Shown here one piece after another: positions 62,727 through 64,000 of a stretch of DNA of 64,000 nucleotides (within the stretch, counting starts at the first letter, position 1; each line of letters opens with the position of its first letter). Made by a program: the position numbers and the translations under genes. The stretch spans positions 186,001 to 250,000 of the forward strand of contig CACJNF010000001.1 in the NCBI GenBank assembly GCA_902594745.1, written 5' to 3'. The stretch comes from an uncultured Bacteroidota bacterium (lineage in GTDB: Bacteria > Bacteroidota > Bacteroidia > Flavobacteriales > Flavobacteriaceae). The notes beneath the pieces are model-generated. The model saw only the letters and a list, made by a program, of their open reading frames with translations, was not told the origin of the DNA and did no database searches.

Positions 62727-64000
62727 TTAATTCAATAACTCATTAGCAAGTTCATTTGCTGATTTGTTTGATTTATCTCCTGATAACATCTCTGCGATTT
62801 CTTTTACTCTTTCTTTATCTTCAAGTAATTTGATATCAGTTATAATTTTATTATCAACTTCCTTTTTAAATACCTTGTAATGAAAATCACCTTTTGATGC
62901 AACTTGAGGTGTATGTGTTATAACTATAACTTGCATATTTTTTGACATTTGACCCATTAAATCTGCAACTTTTGAGGATACAGATCCTGATATACCAGTA
63001 TCTATTTCATCAAAAATTATAGTTGATAATTTAATATAGCTTGACAAAATTGATTTAATTGAAAGCATTATTCTTGAAACCTCCCCACCCGAGGCTATAT
63101 TTCTTAGATCACTATATTTATCACCTTTATTTGACTTAAGTAAAAATTTACCTTCACTAAATCCATTTTTTTGAATTGATTCTGTTTTTGACAAATCAAT
63201 TTTTATTTCAGAATTATTCATTCCTAATTCTGATAGGTTTTGATTTAATAATTTCTCAAAATCATTCTTAACAGAATATCTTTTTTTGTGAATAAGATTA
63301 GCTCTAGAAATAAGATCACTTAATAAGATATCTTTTGAAGATTTTAAATCTTTAATTTCTTGATCAATATCATGATGTCCATCTACAACTAATATTAGTT
63401 TCTCCTTTATTTTAATTAATTCATCTATTGATGATACTCTATGTTTATTTTGTAATGTGTAGATTTTATCAAGATTTCCTCTTAATTGATTTATATTTTC
63501 TTCTGAGTTAGAGAGGTCATTAAGTATTGATTGAGAGTCATCAATCATGTCATTTAGACTTTGAATGATAGAACTAAGGCTATCTGCCAAAGAATTAATT
63601 CGATTAGAAGATCCAGAGACTTTGTTAAGCTTTCTTACAATATTTGAGAGTTTTTCTGAGATTCCTACATGCTCCGAATTAAACTCTTCATTAATTAGAG
63701 CTAAGGCTTCTTTAATATCATCTACGTTATCTGCCTCCTTAACTTTGTTTTCTATATCTTCTAGGTCAATATTATCAAGATCTATACTATTAAATTCATT
63801 TAATAAATAATTATTATAATCAAGATCTGAGTCAAGAGTATCTCTATGTATTTCTTTTTCTTGAATTTTTTTCTCTAATGCCATTAAAGACTTAAAATCA
63901 TTTGTATAAGTATTGAAATTAATTGTGTTATTTGATAAAGAATCAAGAATTAAAAAAATAAAGTTTGTATCTAGTATATTGAGATTATTAAATTGAGAAT
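62727..64000 (-). CDS. recN: DNA repair protein RecN (N-terminus beyond the window)
   Basis: An SMC-like ATPase that holds broken DNA ends. The visible part is about 424 residues: coiled-coil segments, then the C-terminal ATPase lobe with LRNIASGGEVSRIMLSIKSI (ABC signature), TIIFDEIDTGISG (Walker B) and VIVITHTPQVASKGD. The frame stays open from the ATG at 63884 through to the edge, reading DFKSLMALEKK and further back SQFNNLNILD, so the ATG at 63884 is internal and the Walker A half lies outside the window. It is followed by a small membrane protein gene. Confidence 0.95.
   Translation of the reverse strand, partial: SQFNNLNILDTNFIFLILDSLSNNTINFNTYTNDFKSLMALEKKIQEKEIHRDTLDSDLDYNNYLLNEFNSIDLDNIDLEDIENKVKEADNVDDIKEALALINEEFNSEHVGISEKLSNIVRKLNKVSGSSNRINSLADSLSSIIQSLNDMIDDSQSILNDLSNSEENINQLRGNLDKIYTLQNKHRVSSIDELIKIKEKLILVVDGHHDIDQEIKDLKSSKDILLSDLISRANLIHKKRYSVKNDFEKLLNQNLSELGMNNSEIKIDLSKTESIQKNGFSEGKFLLKSNKGDKYSDLRNIASGGEVSRIMLSIKSILSSYIKLSTIIFDEIDTGISGSVSSKVADLMGQMSKNMQVIVITHTPQVASKGDFHYKVFKKEVDNKIITDIKLLEDKERVKEIAEMLSGDKSNKSANELANELLN

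Noticed and set aside
1-64000. CRISPR arrays, insertion sequences, prophage genes, toxin-antitoxin pairs
   Set aside because: No regularly spaced repeats, transposase, phage structural or toxin-like proteins were seen; short ORFs opposite the real genes read as shadows with no family pattern.

Overview
The window is a very AT-rich, tightly packed piece of a Bacteroidota chromosome, most likely a marine member of the Flavobacteriia. This is inferred from several features. There is a SusC/SusD pair with an STN-domain SusC, FecR and an ECF sigma factor. There are Bacteroidota-type promoters (TTTG, about 19 nt, TAnnTTTG). A bifunctional thrA leads straight into thrB and thrC. A DUF3822 gene precedes rsmD, and dnaX lacks the usual zinc-binding cysteines. 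Shine-Dalgarno sites are not evident, and TTG starts occur.

Region 1 (about 1-23.7 kb) is a sulfatase-only polysaccharide-utilisation-like locus. One apparent minus-strand operon of about 21 kb reads fecR, susC, susD, nine consecutive S1-family sulfatases, a very short formylglycine-generating-enzyme (FGE) lipoprotein, a DUF4442 gene and a nitronate monooxygenase gene cut by the left edge. A divergent ECF sigma gene and a tenth sulfatase lie on the right side of fecR. No glycoside hydrolase, polysaccharide lyase or SusE-like gene is present. All ten sulfatases, SusD and the FGE-like protein carry lipoprotein signal peptides. Nine sulfatases have a canonical C-x-P-x-R formylglycine motif, and the iduronate-2-sulfatase-like one reads C-A-Q-S-R. 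A shared element (GGGTT, 14 nt, TGTATAT) sits at the same distance from the start codons of fecR and the tenth sulfatase and is the best candidate for the ECF-sigma promoter. The model is that a sulfated ligand is sensed through the SusC STN domain, FecR releases the sigma factor, both units are switched on, the FGE-like lipoprotein activates the sulfatases outside the cytoplasm, and SusCD imports the product. The locus ends against two tRNA genes (Arg-TCT, Ser-GCT).

Region 2 (about 23.9-64 kb) is housekeeping. It holds a TPR lipidless secreted protein, gyrA, clpC, thrABC, an Xaa-Pro aminopeptidase, gcvT, yebC, an acyltransferase, kdsB, a hypothetical/DUF3822/rsmD trio, rnpB (RNase P RNA), dnaX, ppx/ppk1/sixA/pdxH/pyrB/pyrR, rpsA, cmk, lon, a UMF1-type MFS transporter, msrB, lpdA, aroQ, xerD, a two-component system, coaE, fabI, a 54-residue membrane protein and recN (cut by the right edge). 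Points of interest here are an A11 tract in dnaX at the end of the ATPase/collar region where either slip hits a stop within a few codons, near-leaderless promoters for rpsA and dnaX, and rnpB whose 3' end and terminator overlap the end of rsmD. No CRISPR array, insertion sequence or prophage was seen.
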